Shown here: positions 9,275 to 18,106 of the stretch, in pieces
How positions within the stretch are numbered: the stretch's first letter is position 1
How the letters are laid out: the number at the start of each line of letters is the position of its first letter
Source: Caballeronia arvi
GTDB taxonomy: Bacteria; Pseudomonadota; Gammaproteobacteria; Burkholderiales; Burkholderiaceae
DNA: 64,000 bases
Direction: 5' to 3'
Assembly: GCF_001544695.2 (NCBI RefSeq)
Contig: NZ_FCOM02000005.1
Span: forward strand, 186,001 to 250,000
Made by a program: the position numbers and the translations under genes
Notes under the pieces: generated by a model
What the model saw: the letters and a program-made list of their open reading frames with translations, nothing else
Database searches by the model: none
Told to the model about the DNA's origin: nothing

Positions 9275-12200
9275 CAGTCGAGCTCCACTTCGAACTGCTT
9301 GAGTAGCGCGCGCACTCGTTCATCGAGCTTCTTCAGGAGCTCGTCCCACTCCGCGTCAGTTCGAATGCGCCGGACCATGGCCACGTCAGAGAACCGCAGG
9401 CGCCGTATCTCGCGACGCGGCGATGGCTGCGGCTGATTGTTCTCGGGCATCGGGGCGCGCTTCTCGACCTCTTGCTGGATGGCAGCGCCCAGATCGTCGA
9501 TGAGCCGGCGAGCGCGGTCCGGCAGCGCGGCAACGCGTGCCGGGTCGGTCTCTAAGTCGAGTGCCGAGACGAACGCGTCAAGTGGTACGGCCATCTCCTT
9601 GGCCAACTCCTCTTCTAGGAGTTGCTGCTTGAGCTCTGCCGGTAGCCGATCGAGTGCATCATGTACGATCTGCCGCGCTTCATCGCGCCAGACGGACAGC
9701 AACGATTGGAGTTCGAGGTCCGCGCTTGCTTTTGCGCCCTGAATCTGCTTCCAAACGTCGGTCTCGCTGAAGCGCGCCCCAGTACGCGCCGTGTCGTACT
9801 CGCGCAAAAAGGTCTTGGCTGCGCCGCCTCGGAGCAGCAGGTGTTCGATGGCCCGAAGCTGCTCGGCGAAGGTCTTCAGCTGCGTGAAGGCCATCCCCCA
9901 CTTGTCCCTGAACGCGGAGGCCTGGTCGATTGCGTCCACACCCCGCTTCAGGTCGTCCGCCCGAGCGTGGATCTCCTTGACGCGATGCACGGGGTTTGCG
10001 AGAGCTAGCACATCCTCGATGGCGTCCTTCCCCTCATCGAAAGCTGCAGGGCGCGGGAAGTTGGCCGGCTCGGCCCAGTCGATGACTTTCTCTGCGCGCG
10101 CGAGCTTCTCGCGCCCGAGCTCCTCCATCACCTCATGAAGAGCTGCCGGCGTCTCGTCGATCTTGCGCTTACCGGTGAGCTTCATGAGCAGGGCGCGCGC
10201 TTCCTCTAACGCGTCGGCAGGAACGTCCGAGTCTTCGACTACCAGCTCTACCCTCTCGAACTCGCGGCTGTCGCGGAGCGCCTTCTGAAGAGTGGGATCG
10301 GCAGGATTCGTGTGAGGCATCTTACCGATGAGCACTTTGATGGTGCCGGCGCGCGCATATGCTGCGACTCCGACGCGTACGGCGTTGCGGTCCCAGCCAT
10401 AAGGAGGCGCGCTGAACTCGTCGAGAAGGTCCTTGCCCAGCGTCCGCTCTTTCTTGTTCTGACGGGTCGCCAGGAAAATCCGTATTGCATCCAGCAAGGG
10501 CGAGTGGGGATCGAGGGCGCCGGACTTGTCGAAAAGGCGAAGCGCCTTGACATCGGATGCGAGGTTCTTTTCACCGCTGAGCACATCAAGGATCGCCTTC
10601 TGCTCCTGCGCAATGCGGACAGGGACCTTCTCGAATTTCGGGTACAGCGTGGGCCAAAAAGTTGCAAGCTCGGCACGTAGAGTCTCACCCGGCGTCTGCC
10701 CGGATCGCGGGGTGAGCGCTCGACTTGAGCCCCGGAAAATGACATGCCCTTGCCGGATGCTCGCCTTGATGCCGTCCCGGACCTTGCGCTCGAGCTTGTC
10801 GAGGTCGTTGGCTTCACGTTCGGCGGCGAGCCTATGAGCTTCCTCCGATTTGTGCGGGTCACCCTTCCACGCGTTCACGACCTCGCGCATCGCGAGGAAC
10901 CGGTTCAAGTCCTGGTCAAACCCTGGGATGCGGTCGCAGAGCGCGAAGACCGTCCGCTGTTCGTCAGCGCGAAGGCTTTGGTCCTCAAGGTCGGGCACCT
11001 TCAGTCCACCGAGTGCGGCAAGCGGCGAGAACATCCGCAACTCAATACAGCCGTTCTTGAGGGCAAGCGTTCCGTCCATGCTGACCCGTACCTCGAATTC
11101 GGCGTCCTTGAACGGGACGGTCTCAAAGCCGAGCAACGCGTGCAGATGGTTCTTCTTCTTCTCCGGGTCATAGATGAAGTGCTTCGCGAGTCCGGCCTCG
11201 CGATCCTGCTGCTTGAGCCCGGTCGCGACGGTCGCGACCTCGTCCTCGAAGGTGCGCCGCTCCCCGGTCAGGAACTCGTACTCTTCGCCGATCCGAGCGA
11301 CCATTTTCGCAGCAATCAGCTTGTCGAGCTCCGGCTGAAGACGTGCTGTTAGACCAGGTAGATCGTCGCTCGTCGACTCGACCAAGAGCCTTGCGAGATT
11401 GTCGATCGTTCTCGGCACATAGGTAATCTCGCGGATAAGGTAGAGCACCTCGGCGGTCCGGCGTGTGAGCGGCGTCGCGCTGTGCACGACTTCCTCGATC
11501 CGCGAGAGCTCGCGCCGGACGTCAGGACTTACTTCACCTTCGCCGGAGAGGTTCTCATACACTTCATCGAACGGAACCGTCTCGCCCACCTCAAGTCTCA
11601 GGTAGGGGCGGCGGCCGGCACGGAGGATGTCCTGCGTGATCGCGAGAAGGGTTCGTGTTGAGCCGGATAGCTGCTCGCCACGCCCGCCCTTGGAACGAAG
11701 GCACTTCACGATCTCCGGGATCAAGTGCACTTGGTACGGGAAGAATGGATAGAGACTGACAAAGCGATGGCGCTCGCAATTCGGCAGTCTCTGACTCGTA
11801 TTCGCAAGCTCGCCCAATCCCCGTATGACACCCGGTGCGGCATCATACGTCTCTTCAACGGCATCCCGGCCGGCAAGATTTTTCTTGAAGATGCGATCCT
11901 CGAGGACCAGCTCAATGTTTTCCGTTGTCAGAGACCATTTGAACCGGAAGCGATCTTCGATTTTCTTCATATCTGCTTGCAGGGCCCGGGCGTTCTGGAA
12001 AATGGCGCCCATGTCTTCGTGTGTCGTGACGAAGATCCAAATCTTGCCCTGTCCCTTGATGGCCGCTTCTTCGACTAACGCCTGGAGTTGGGCGAGCCGG
12101 CCAGCGTCGTCCTCGATCCACTGACCCGACTCGTCGAGCACAAGCAGCATGCGGGCGGGCTTTTTGACTTCCTGCTCGCGTGACGCGAGATCGTCCAGCA

Positions 12201-12945
12201 TCGTCTGGACGAGGAATTGCGCGTTGTAGAGGTCCCCATGCCCTGCATTCTTGAGCGCTTGCGCGACCTCTTCCGGATTCGCGAACACGTCCGGAGCAAC
12301 CTGGCATGCCGCGTGATATAGGTGCTTCGAGTAGAAGCCCGGGTTTTTCTGAATGTCGGACCATGGGCGATCTGCAAGAGCCGCGATCTGATTGTGGAGG
12401 GCATCGAGCTTGCCGCGCCGATCAATCTCTTGCTCGATCACCCGAGCGTAGAGGAGGTTCGAGCTGTAACCGCGCGACTGATAGTACTGCGAGAGCAGAA
12501 GCCGCGGCAGCGGCGTGGTCTTGCTGTCGACTAGTGTGTTGAGGTTGAAAGCGAGGACTCGCGTGTCGGACTGGTCGACACGACCGAGGTTGCGCAGGAT
12601 CGAAGCACGTCGCGGAGCGGCCGGCGGTACCCGCGCCTCGAAGCGCTTCGTCGCTGTGTGTCCTTGCATCGACCGGTTTTCGGCGAGCAGAGCGAGGATC
12701 TTGGCGAGATGGGATTTCCCTGAGCCGAAGTAGCCCGAGATCCAAGAGCCGATCTCCGTCGTCTGGAGGCGGAACGTGTCTGTGTAGTGCTCAAGGAATT
12801 CGTCGATGTATTTTTCGATCGTCGGCGTGACGACATAGGCGCTGATCTCCGAGGCGAGCTTCGCCTCGTCCTGAACCTCGCCGACCTTGATGACCGGATC
12901 AATCTTCTCAGCGATCCGTGTGTCGAAGATCTCTGCAAGCTTCAT
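9274..12945 (-). CDS. brxC: BREX P-loop ATPase BrxC
   Basis: 1,223 aa BREX ATPase (PglY/BrxC family). Walker A GYFGSGKS lies at residues 71-78 and a Walker B-like segment MLLVLDESGQW near residue 265. The rest is helical, with several charged coiled-coil-like stretches toward the C terminus. BrxC is an essential type 1 component, probably acting in a complex with other BREX proteins. The start is the ATG at 12945 (MKLAEIFDTR), preceded by a strong GGGGGAAG ribosome site; the open frame runs 50 codons further upstream but reads as non-protein sequence overlapping brxB. The gap to brxB is 34 bp and the next gene, pglX, overlaps by one base. Confidence 0.95.
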   Translation of the reverse strand: MKLAEIFDTRIAEKIDPVIKVGEVQDEAKLASEISAYVVTPTIEKYIDEFLEHYTDTFRLQTTEIGSWISGYFGSGKSHLAKILALLAENRSMQGHTATKRFEARVPPAAPRRASILRNLGRVDQSDTRVLAFNLNTLVDSKTTPLPRLLLSQYYQSRGYSSNLLYARVIEQEIDRRGKLDALHNQIAALADRPWSDIQKNPGFYSKHLYHAACQVAPDVFANPEEVAQALKNAGHGDLYNAQFLVQTMLDDLASREQEVKKPARMLLVLDESGQWIEDDAGRLAQLQALVEEAAIKGQGKIWIFVTTHEDMGAIFQNARALQADMKKIEDRFRFKWSLTTENIELVLEDRIFKKNLAGRDAVEETYDAAPGVIRGLGELANTSQRLPNCERHRFVSLYPFFPYQVHLIPEIVKCLRSKGGRGEQLSGSTRTLLAITQDILRAGRRPYLRLEVGETVPFDEVYENLSGEGEVSPDVRRELSRIEEVVHSATPLTRRTAEVLYLIREITYVPRTIDNLARLLVESTSDDLPGLTARLQPELDKLIAAKMVARIGEEYEFLTGERRTFEDEVATVATGLKQQDREAGLAKHFIYDPEKKKNHLHALLGFETVPFKDAEFEVRVSMDGTLALKNGCIELRMFSPLAALGGLKVPDLEDQSLRADEQRTVFALCDRIPGFDQDLNRFLAMREVVNAWKGDPHKSEEAHRLAAEREANDLDKLERKVRDGIKASIRQGHVIFRGSSRALTPRSGQTPGETLRAELATFWPTLYPKFEKVPVRIAQEQKAILDVLSGEKNLASDVKALRLFDKSGALDPHSPLLDAIRIFLATRQNKKERTLGKDLLDEFSAPPYGWDRNAVRVGVAAYARAGTIKVLIGKMPHTNPADPTLQKALRDSREFERVELVVEDSDVPADALEEARALLMKLTGKRKIDETPAALHEVMEELGREKLARAEKVIDWAEPANFPRPAAFDEGKDAIEDVLALANPVHRVKEIHARADDLKRGVDAIDQASAFRDKWGMAFTQLKTFAEQLRAIEHLLLRGGAAKTFLREYDTARTGARFSETDVWKQIQGAKASADLELQSLLSVWRDEARQIVHDALDRLPAELKQQLLEEELAKEMAVPLDAFVSALDLETDPARVAALPDRARRLIDDLGAAIQQEVEKRAPMPENNQPQPSPRREIRRLRFSDVAMVRRIRTDAEWDELLKKLDERVRALLKQFEVELD

Positions 12946-12979
12946 TGTTCTTCCCCCATCGTGCGGTCCGTGACACTCT

Positions 12980-13552
12980 TCATATAATGTCCCCGCGGTA
13001 CATAAACTCCTCGACCTGCCCGACAAATCGGTACACTCGAGCCTCGACAAGGACGCCGGGGATGAGCAGGATGACTGGCCCCTCGAGCGCGACATTATTG
13101 CTGTCCCAAAGAGTCTGCATCACGGCACGCGGCCCCGACGCGGGGTAAAGCGCTGCCAGTCGCTCGATGACAGCGATCGGACGGCCCGGTCCCGTCGGTA
13201 CCGCTGCGTCGCGCACGACGGTGGCAACGGCGTTGGTCCACATCGAGCCGAGCTCGGAGGTCGGATCGGAGCCTGGCATCGGATCGCTCATGGAATCGAC
13301 CAGAGTGCGGGCACCAAACTGGTCTACCACCCGCGAGGTCACTTCGAGGACGTCGACGGTGCGGACTGAATATTCCGGCTGAAGTGTCGAAGCCAGAGTG
13401 CGCCACTCGCGAAGCACCGAGCGCTCAGCATCCGGCGGGTAGACGATAGCGAGGAAAGGCGCACCTGTCTTGCGCCCGATGTGATCGTAGCGCGCGCGCA
13501 CACGTTCCGCAGCCTCGCGGAGCTTCCACTCCCAGTCGGTGGTGCCGCTCAT
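12980..13552 (-). CDS. brxB: BREX protein BrxB (DUF1788 family)
   Basis: 190 aa small BREX component, recognised from its position and sequence (FLAIVYPPDAERSVLREW near the N terminus, EGPVILLIPGVLVEARVYRFVG near the C terminus). BrxB proteins are about 200 aa and are required for BREX function, though their activity is unknown. The ATG overlaps the brxA stop by 4 bp (ATGA), pointing to coupled translation. No membrane segment or catalytic motif is visible. Confidence 0.92.
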   Translation of the reverse strand: MSGTTDWEWKLREAAERVRARYDHIGRKTGAPFLAIVYPPDAERSVLREWRTLASTLQPEYSVRTVDVLEVTSRVVDQFGARTLVDSMSDPMPGSDPTSELGSMWTNAVATVVRDAAVPTGPGRPIAVIERLAALYPASGPRAVMQTLWDSNNVALEGPVILLIPGVLVEARVYRFVGQVEEFMYRGDII

Positions 13553-14409
13553 AGATTTCCTCCTGCTGGGTCCTTTGGAACCTCGATGATCACGGTGCGG
13601 CCTGACCGTTCGAATCGAATGTCGCCGCGCTGGGCCAACTGAGCCAGTGCTTGCGATGTGTCTTGGATATCGCAGAGAAACAACCGCCAGTCGCGCGCCT
13701 CAAGAAAGGCACGTCCGCGAAGGCCCTCAAGATCCAGTAGCCGACAGAGATGAAGCACGACCTCCGGGGCGACCACGGGACGCTGAAGGGTCTTCCGCTG
13801 GACGCCGGTGAGAACCCCGAAATCGCGCAGCGCGGACAACACGTTTCCGGCGAGCTTGATCCGCGTGCTCTCGCGCCACTTGGCGGGCTGACCGTTCCCG
13901 CTGTTGGCTAGGTAGTCAGTGACATCAGCTCGCCGCACCTCGCGGCCGCCACTCTTCCACGAAGGCCATAGCCTGTCGGCCACGAAATCAAGCGTCAGGC
14001 GATCGCGGCGCGCGTAATGGACATACACGAGGCCAACGAATGACGGAGAGGTGACGTCGTTGCGCGCGGCGGAAGCCAAGTCCGCAAGCACCCAAGATGG
14101 CGGGTTCCAGGCAAAGAACCTCCAGTGCAAGGACTCCCAAATGCGGCGACGCGTCTCGCGCGCTGCCTGTCGTAGAAGCTTGCCAGCGAGGCAAGCATCG
14201 CGGACTTCCGAGACCGACTTTCCAGACGCGAGGGCGCGAAAAATAATATGCGACTCGGTAATGAGTGAGCCTTTGGAACTGTTGCGAGTGCTATACGGTC
14301 CAGGATCTCGCCCGAAGCGATCGTTAGTGTCCGGTCTGCTGGGCAATGTAAGAACTCCTTCCTCGCCTGGCGAATATGCAGCGGCAAATCCCGTGTTCCA
14401 CAAGGTCAC
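13549..14409 (-). CDS. brxA: BREX protein BrxA (DUF1819 family)
   Basis: 286 aa. BrxA is a small helical, DNA-binding BREX component of roughly 200 residues in characterised systems. This frame has about 45 extra N-terminal residues before the family-like start (SSKGSLITESHIIFRAL). The GTG at 14409 overlaps the stop of the HTH gene (GTGA) and has a strong AGGAGG ribosome site, so it is the best start. A second possibility is the TTG of codon 22, which has a GGAAGGAG element eight bases upstream and would give a more typical length. The downstream stop overlaps brxB by 4 bp. Confidence 0.9.
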   Translation of the reverse strand: MTLWNTGFAAAYSPGEEGVLTLPSRPDTNDRFGRDPGPYSTRNSSKGSLITESHIIFRALASGKSVSEVRDACLAGKLLRQAARETRRRIWESLHWRFFAWNPPSWVLADLASAARNDVTSPSFVGLVYVHYARRDRLTLDFVADRLWPSWKSGGREVRRADVTDYLANSGNGQPAKWRESTRIKLAGNVLSALRDFGVLTGVQRKTLQRPVVAPEVVLHLCRLLDLEGLRGRAFLEARDWRLFLCDIQDTSQALAQLAQRGDIRFERSGRTVIIEVPKDPAGGNL

Positions 14410-14717
14410 TGGTGCCTCCTCTGTGTCTTTGCCCTCTTCATAGCGCTCGGTGCGCCCTCACTGGATGTCGAGGACGCATCCGGCTTGTCGCTGCCTTGCG
14501 GGGTGCGGTTGTGGCTATCAATCCAGGCCTGGATTGCGCTTCGACTGAAACGCCACTGCCCCCCGACCTTGAACGCTGGGATCTCCCCACGCTGCGCTAG
14601 GGTATAGACCGTCTTCTCTGCCACGCGCAGGAGCGCCGCAACTTCGGGGATTGTCAAAATTTCGTCGTTCAATGGCGGGCCCGCAAATTGTTCGAAAAGT
14701 TGGGTAGCCGTTACCAA
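14406..14717 (-). CDS. HTH (excisionase/MerR-like) protein, first gene of BREX operon
   Basis: About 103 aa with one small winged-helix domain of the excisionase type: LTIPEVAALLRVAEKTVYTLAQ followed by GEIPAFKVGGQWRFSRSAIQAWI (about residues 21-67). The tail is polar and basic. Its place at the head of the operon and a 4-bp overlap with brxA suggest a BREX regulator or DNA-binding accessory protein. It is not the WYL-domain BrxR type known from other BREX loci. The start is uncertain: TTG at 14717 has no ribosome site and lies almost on the predicted transcription start, and TTG at 14672 is an alternative. Confidence 0.75.
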   Translation of the reverse strand: MVTATQLFEQFAGPPLNDEILTIPEVAALLRVAEKTVYTLAQRGEIPAFKVGGQWRFSRSAIQAWIDSHNRTPQGSDKPDASSTSSEGAPSAMKRAKTQRRHQ

Positions 14718-14755
14718 AAAACGGTAAATTACAGCAGTAAACTCAGAGCCGTCAA
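14711..14755 (-). promoter_or_regulatory. Predicted BREX operon promoter with overlapping inverted repeat
   Basis: On the minus strand TTGACG (14755-14750) is followed after 18 bases by TAATTT (14731-14726), a plausible sigma-70 pair just upstream of the HTH gene. The inverted repeat TTACC-N7-GGTAA (14711-14727) overlaps the -10 end and the expected transcription start. That is where a repressor would act. The promoter is a by-eye call and the operator role is inferred. Confidence 0.4.
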
Positions 14756-15239
14756 CCGGTTTCCCGTGTGGTGTAGGCGTACCCAGCGGAAGGCACGCTA
14801 ACGACCACTGTAGGTCTGGACTACGTCGTCTGCCCAGTTTGAGCGCGACGAATGGAAACGCGCGACTGAACCTGCACCGGAAGGCTTGGTGGTCCCGCTC
14901 GGCCGAGTGTTTTGGCTGGTCGTGCGGCCTGCCGGCCGTTGTACGAACCCTTACTGTCGCTACTCAGTAGGCTCGTCAACAGGTTTCGCCGGCACATACC
15001 CTAATGGGCTCCTTGGCGAAGCGCACCCTGCCAGTCTCATGCGGCAAGCGTGTTGTCAAGCTATCGGAGGACGCACGACTGCGCCGAAGCGCTGCAGAAT
15101 GAGCAGACTATGTTGGACTTCGAGGGACGCTGGAAGGTGGCTACGTCTTTGAGAACAAATGGCAGAGCCTCTGTACATATCAACGTCGCGGCCTTGAGCT
15201 GACCGGCACAGCACACGTACGGCCAGCTTGCTACCACAT
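14756..15239. other. Gene-free stretch between BREX promoter and IS element
   Basis: About 480 bp with no convincing coding region on either strand. Short frames lack ribosome sites and resemble nothing I know. It ends in CAT, the left copy of the target duplication of the IS3-family element. It may hold upstream regulatory DNA of the BREX operon or the remains of a gene. Confidence 0.45.
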
Positions 15240-15273
15240 TGAGATTGACCCGCTCGGACGGACGGATTTGCAG

Positions 15274-16245
15274 TCAGAGATTCGTCGTGGTCTGGCCTCC
15301 GTTAAGCGTTGAATCGCGGGTTGTCCACGGACGGGCAGCGGGTCGCTTCTCACGACCACGACGCTGCCCGGCGGTGGACAACCCGCAGAGCGACACGGTT
15401 CTTGTCTTCGCGCTGAGGTTTTCGAATTCGAGCGGAGAACAATAGCCGATGCTGCTATGCAGGCGGCGCACGTTGTACCAACCTTCCATGAACGAGAAGA
15501 TGCGCCGCCGTGCATGTTCATGGGTCGCGAAGTGTTCGCGCGACAGCAACTCAGCTTCGAGTGTGCCGAAGAATGACTCGCACATCGCATTGTCGTACGC
15601 GTCGCCTGCTGTACCCATCGACGGCTGCACGCCGGCTTCGCGGCAGCGTCGCCCAAAGGCAATGGATGTGTATTGGGCCCCCTGGTCGGAATGTAAAATC
15701 ACGCCCTCATGACGTCGCTGCTGGAGGGCCATGTCCAGGGCGCGCAACATGAGCTCGGTATAAAGATGGTTCGACATCGCCCGACCGACGATGCGCCGGC
15801 TGAACACATCAAGCACCACGGCCAGATATAAGAACCCTTCGCCGCTCGGGATATAGGTGGCATCTGCCACCCACAGTATGTTCGGGCCCTCCGCGCTGAA
15901 GTGTCGGCGTACGAGGTCCGGCGCACGCCGAGCTCCCGCACGTGGCCGCGTCGTGTGTGGCCATCGCCGTCGGCTTGCCCCGCATAGGCCCGCGATGCGC
16001 ATCAAGCGCGCTACCCGCTTACGTCCAACGTGCACGCCTTCGCGCGCGAGCTGCGCATGGATGCGCGGCGCCCCATATGTACCGCGCGAACTCGCATGCA
16101 GCGTACGAATGCGTGCAAGCAACTGGGCATCGCTACGCGACTGCTTTGATGGCTCGCGCACTAGCCACGCATAGTAACCGCTGGTCGAGACTCCCAGCAG
16201 CCGTGCCATCGTGGCGATGGGCCAACGAGCCCGGTTCGCTCTCAC
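15274..16245 (-). CDS. IS3-family transposase OrfB (DDE integrase)
   Basis: 323 aa. An N-terminal HTH_21-like part (MARLLGVSTSGYYAWLVREP) is followed by an rve-type catalytic core with the DDE triad D128 (WVADATYIPSG), D187 (ILHSDQGAQYTS) and E223 (NAMCESFFGTLEAEL). The D-35-E spacing is exact for the family. It starts with GTG overlapping the orfA stop (GTGA). A 6-bp stem hairpin (GTATCC/GGATAC) sits just before the overlap. No A-rich frameshift slippery site is evident, so coupled translation may replace the usual programmed frameshift. Confidence 0.92.
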   Translation of the reverse strand: MRANRARWPIATMARLLGVSTSGYYAWLVREPSKQSRSDAQLLARIRTLHASSRGTYGAPRIHAQLAREGVHVGRKRVARLMRIAGLCGASRRRWPHTTRPRAGARRAPDLVRRHFSAEGPNILWVADATYIPSGEGFLYLAVVLDVFSRRIVGRAMSNHLYTELMLRALDMALQQRRHEGVILHSDQGAQYTSIAFGRRCREAGVQPSMGTAGDAYDNAMCESFFGTLEAELLSREHFATHEHARRRIFSFMEGWYNVRRLHSSIGYCSPLEFENLSAKTRTVSLCGLSTAGQRRGREKRPAARPWTTRDSTLNGGQTTTNL

Positions 16246-16556
16246 GAATCCGTATCCTTCGAGGATACGGCTCCTGTCTCGCGGGCGAACCAGGCCGCCG
16301 CGTGTGAGAGTATGTCGCGCTCCATTTTTAGCTGCCGATTTTCGCGGCGCAGACGTGTGAGTTCTTGGCGCTCAGCCGTGGTCAAGCCATCGTGACGCAC
16401 GCCGGCATCAATGTCAGCTTGTGCTACCCAGTTGACTATTGTCTGCACGCTAGGCTCGAACTCCCGCGCTAACTCCTCAGGCGTTCGCCCCGCCTTCACC
16501 AAGTCCACTATGCGAGCCCGGAATTCCGCCGGGTACGGTACTCGATGCTTGCCCAT
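16242..16556 (-). CDS. IS3-family transposase OrfA (HTH)
   Basis: 104 aa. A helix-turn-helix domain of the IS3 OrfA type (YPAEFRARIVDLVKAGRTPEELAREF, then PSVQTIVNWVAQAD) is followed by a leucine-zipper-like coiled coil (RQELTRLRRENRQLKMERDIL). It recognises the IS ends and works with OrfB. The ATG at 16556 lies about 50 bp inside the right terminal repeat. The gene is intact. Confidence 0.92.
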   Translation of the reverse strand: MGKHRVPYPAEFRARIVDLVKAGRTPEELAREFEPSVQTIVNWVAQADIDAGVRHDGLTTAERQELTRLRRENRQLKMERDILSHAAAWFARETGAVSSKDTDS

Positions 16557-16728
16557 TTTGACACCCCCTTATCCAAAGGATAGGTGTCCGTTTCGGCGGG
16601 TCAATTTCACATCGTTGCGGTGAAAGCGATTGACATCGTTCGCAAAGATACGATGGCGCTCGCGCCGGTGAACGTAGGGTGACGAACTGCCCACGGGCGC
16701 AAGGTCAAGTGATCAATGGACGAACGCC

Positions 16729-17874
16729 TCACATGAGGCGTTTGGCTAGGTCTTCGGCTCGTGGATGGTAGTAGCGCATCAGCATGCGAGGGTCTTTGTG
16801 GCCCGTGATCTTCGTTAGTTCGTGCATTGGGAAGATCGACGCCAGACGCGACGTCGCTTCGTGCCTAAGGTCATGAAAGCGAAGGTCTGTCAGAAACTTG
16901 CCATCGGGGCGTCGGCTGGCTTCTGTGCACTCTTCGAGGTAGCTTTTACGCGCACGCGCTACAGCACGCTCAAAAGCCCTCGTTACTGCATCGCTGCGAA
17001 TATCGAATACTCTCCGTTTTTCGTCGCCTACGCCGTCACTTGTGGGGGCAACTTTGGGGGCATCCTCGGTTTCGGCGCGATTGTCCTTCAGGGTTTGAAG
17101 GACCGCGATAGCTCGGGGCGACAACGGCACGTCGCGGGCGTCTCCATTTTTCGTGGCTGGCAGATGCGCGACTCGGCGCTTGAGATCCACGTGTTCCCAT
17201 CGCAGCGAAACAATTTCTCCCCGGCGCATGGCCGTTTCAACGGCCAGCCAGATGATAGCGGGCAGTAGCGCAGAGTTGCTGGCCGTGACAACCCGCTCGA
17301 GCTCGCCATCCTGGGCGCCCCGCTCCGACTCGGGATCGTCGGCGTCTGGAATTCCTGCAGCTGGCTCGCCGAGGGCAATGCGTCGTGTCCGCGCGTTATT
17401 TGGCTGCGGTTTCCGAATTAGCTCGACAGGATTTGACAGGCTTTCCATGGCCCATTCCTTGCGGGCAACGTTGAACACATGCGAAAGAACAGCCAAGCGG
17501 CGCAGTACCGTGGCAGGTTTGTAGTCCTCCAGCCATTCATCCCGAAGTTTTGCAATGTCGGCGCTCCGGATTGTGGCTAACGGCCGCTTCGCCAAGTCAG
17601 CGGCTTGGCAGATCTTTAAGACGGAAGCTTCTTGTGCCGCCCCCTTCTTTGAGAGCGAGATTTCTTCCTCATAGCGTTTCAGCGCTTCATAGAGCGTTGT
17701 TGCCTCGGCCTCATTGCGGCTGACCCACACCCCGCGCGACATTTCTGATTCGATCATGCTGGCCCAAGCTTCCGCCTCGGCCTTGGTAGTAAAGGTCTTG
17801 CTTTGCGCGGGGTAGCCGCGCCGGCGTACCTGCGCCTCCCATTGGTACTGGCCACGCTTTCGGATGGTCGGCAT
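16729..17874 (-). CDS. Tyrosine site-specific integrase of the BREX-bearing element
   Basis: 381 aa phage/island-type integrase. An N-terminal arm-binding domain (AQVRRRGYPAQSKTF) and a SAM-like core-binding domain precede the catalytic domain. The catalytic residues are R217 (TAMRRGEIVSLRW), K242 (ATKNG), H334-x-x-R337 (FHDLRHEA), H359 (ITGHKD) and Y368 or Y369 (MRYYHP). All are present, so the enzyme looks active. It starts about 100 bp from the att-like tRNA fragment at 17970-18014, the usual arrangement for an element integrated at a tRNA 3' end. It most likely mobilised the DNA to its left, including BREX. Confidence 0.92.
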   Translation of the reverse strand: MPTIRKRGQYQWEAQVRRRGYPAQSKTFTTKAEAEAWASMIESEMSRGVWVSRNEAEATTLYEALKRYEEEISLSKKGAAQEASVLKICQAADLAKRPLATIRSADIAKLRDEWLEDYKPATVLRRLAVLSHVFNVARKEWAMESLSNPVELIRKPQPNNARTRRIALGEPAAGIPDADDPESERGAQDGELERVVTASNSALLPAIIWLAVETAMRRGEIVSLRWEHVDLKRRVAHLPATKNGDARDVPLSPRAIAVLQTLKDNRAETEDAPKVAPTSDGVGDEKRRVFDIRSDAVTRAFERAVARARKSYLEECTEASRRPDGKFLTDLRFHDLRHEATSRLASIFPMHELTKITGHKDPRMLMRYYHPRAEDLAKRLM

Positions 17875-17967
17875 TCGACGCTCGCTTGAATGGAGTGTGG
17901 GGATATTGTGGCAAATAATCGAGAAAGGCGCTACAATCCTTGTGTTTATTGAGGTGATTTTTACATT

Positions 17968-18014
17968 CGCAATGCGAAGGTCGGGAGTTCGATCCTCCTC
18001 CTCACCACGAATTC
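17968..18014 (+). other. att-like site: tRNA 3'-end-like sequence
   Basis: GGTCGGGAGTTCGATCCTCC reads like the variable loop and T-arm of a tRNA, with stem GGGAG and CTCCT around the loop TTCGATC, followed by an acceptor-like strand and CACGAATTC. No 5' half of a tRNA is present. GTTCGATCCTCCT and CACGAATTC recur, with a different 5-6 bp between them, at 25685-25711. The site lies between two integrase genes pointing away from each other. I read it as the junction between two tandemly integrated elements. Confidence 0.6.
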
Positions 18015-18106
18015 TTTATCTCATTGATGAGCAAGGCAATCTTGTTCAAATCGTTGCCGGTGATGGCTTGGGTGTCCCAAATGGATGTCCCAAATGAACC
18101 CGGCAA

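Larger units (their letters stand above)
15240..16609 (-). mobile_element. IS3-family insertion sequence, complete
   Basis: A 1,370-bp element with imperfect terminal inverted repeats. The left end begins TGAGATTGACCCGC. The right end, read from the minus strand, begins TGAAATTGACCCGC. Both continue with GGAC after a few mismatches. It is flanked by a 3-bp direct repeat CAT (15237-15239 and 16610-16612), the expected target duplication. It carries orfA and orfB on the minus strand. Intact ends and genes suggest a recent insertion between the BREX operon and the integrase. Confidence 0.88.

Noticed and set aside
17941..18010. A complete tRNA gene at the integrase junction
   Set aside because: Only a T-arm-like 3' part is present; there is no D-arm, no proper anticodon arm and no acceptor 5' strand upstream.
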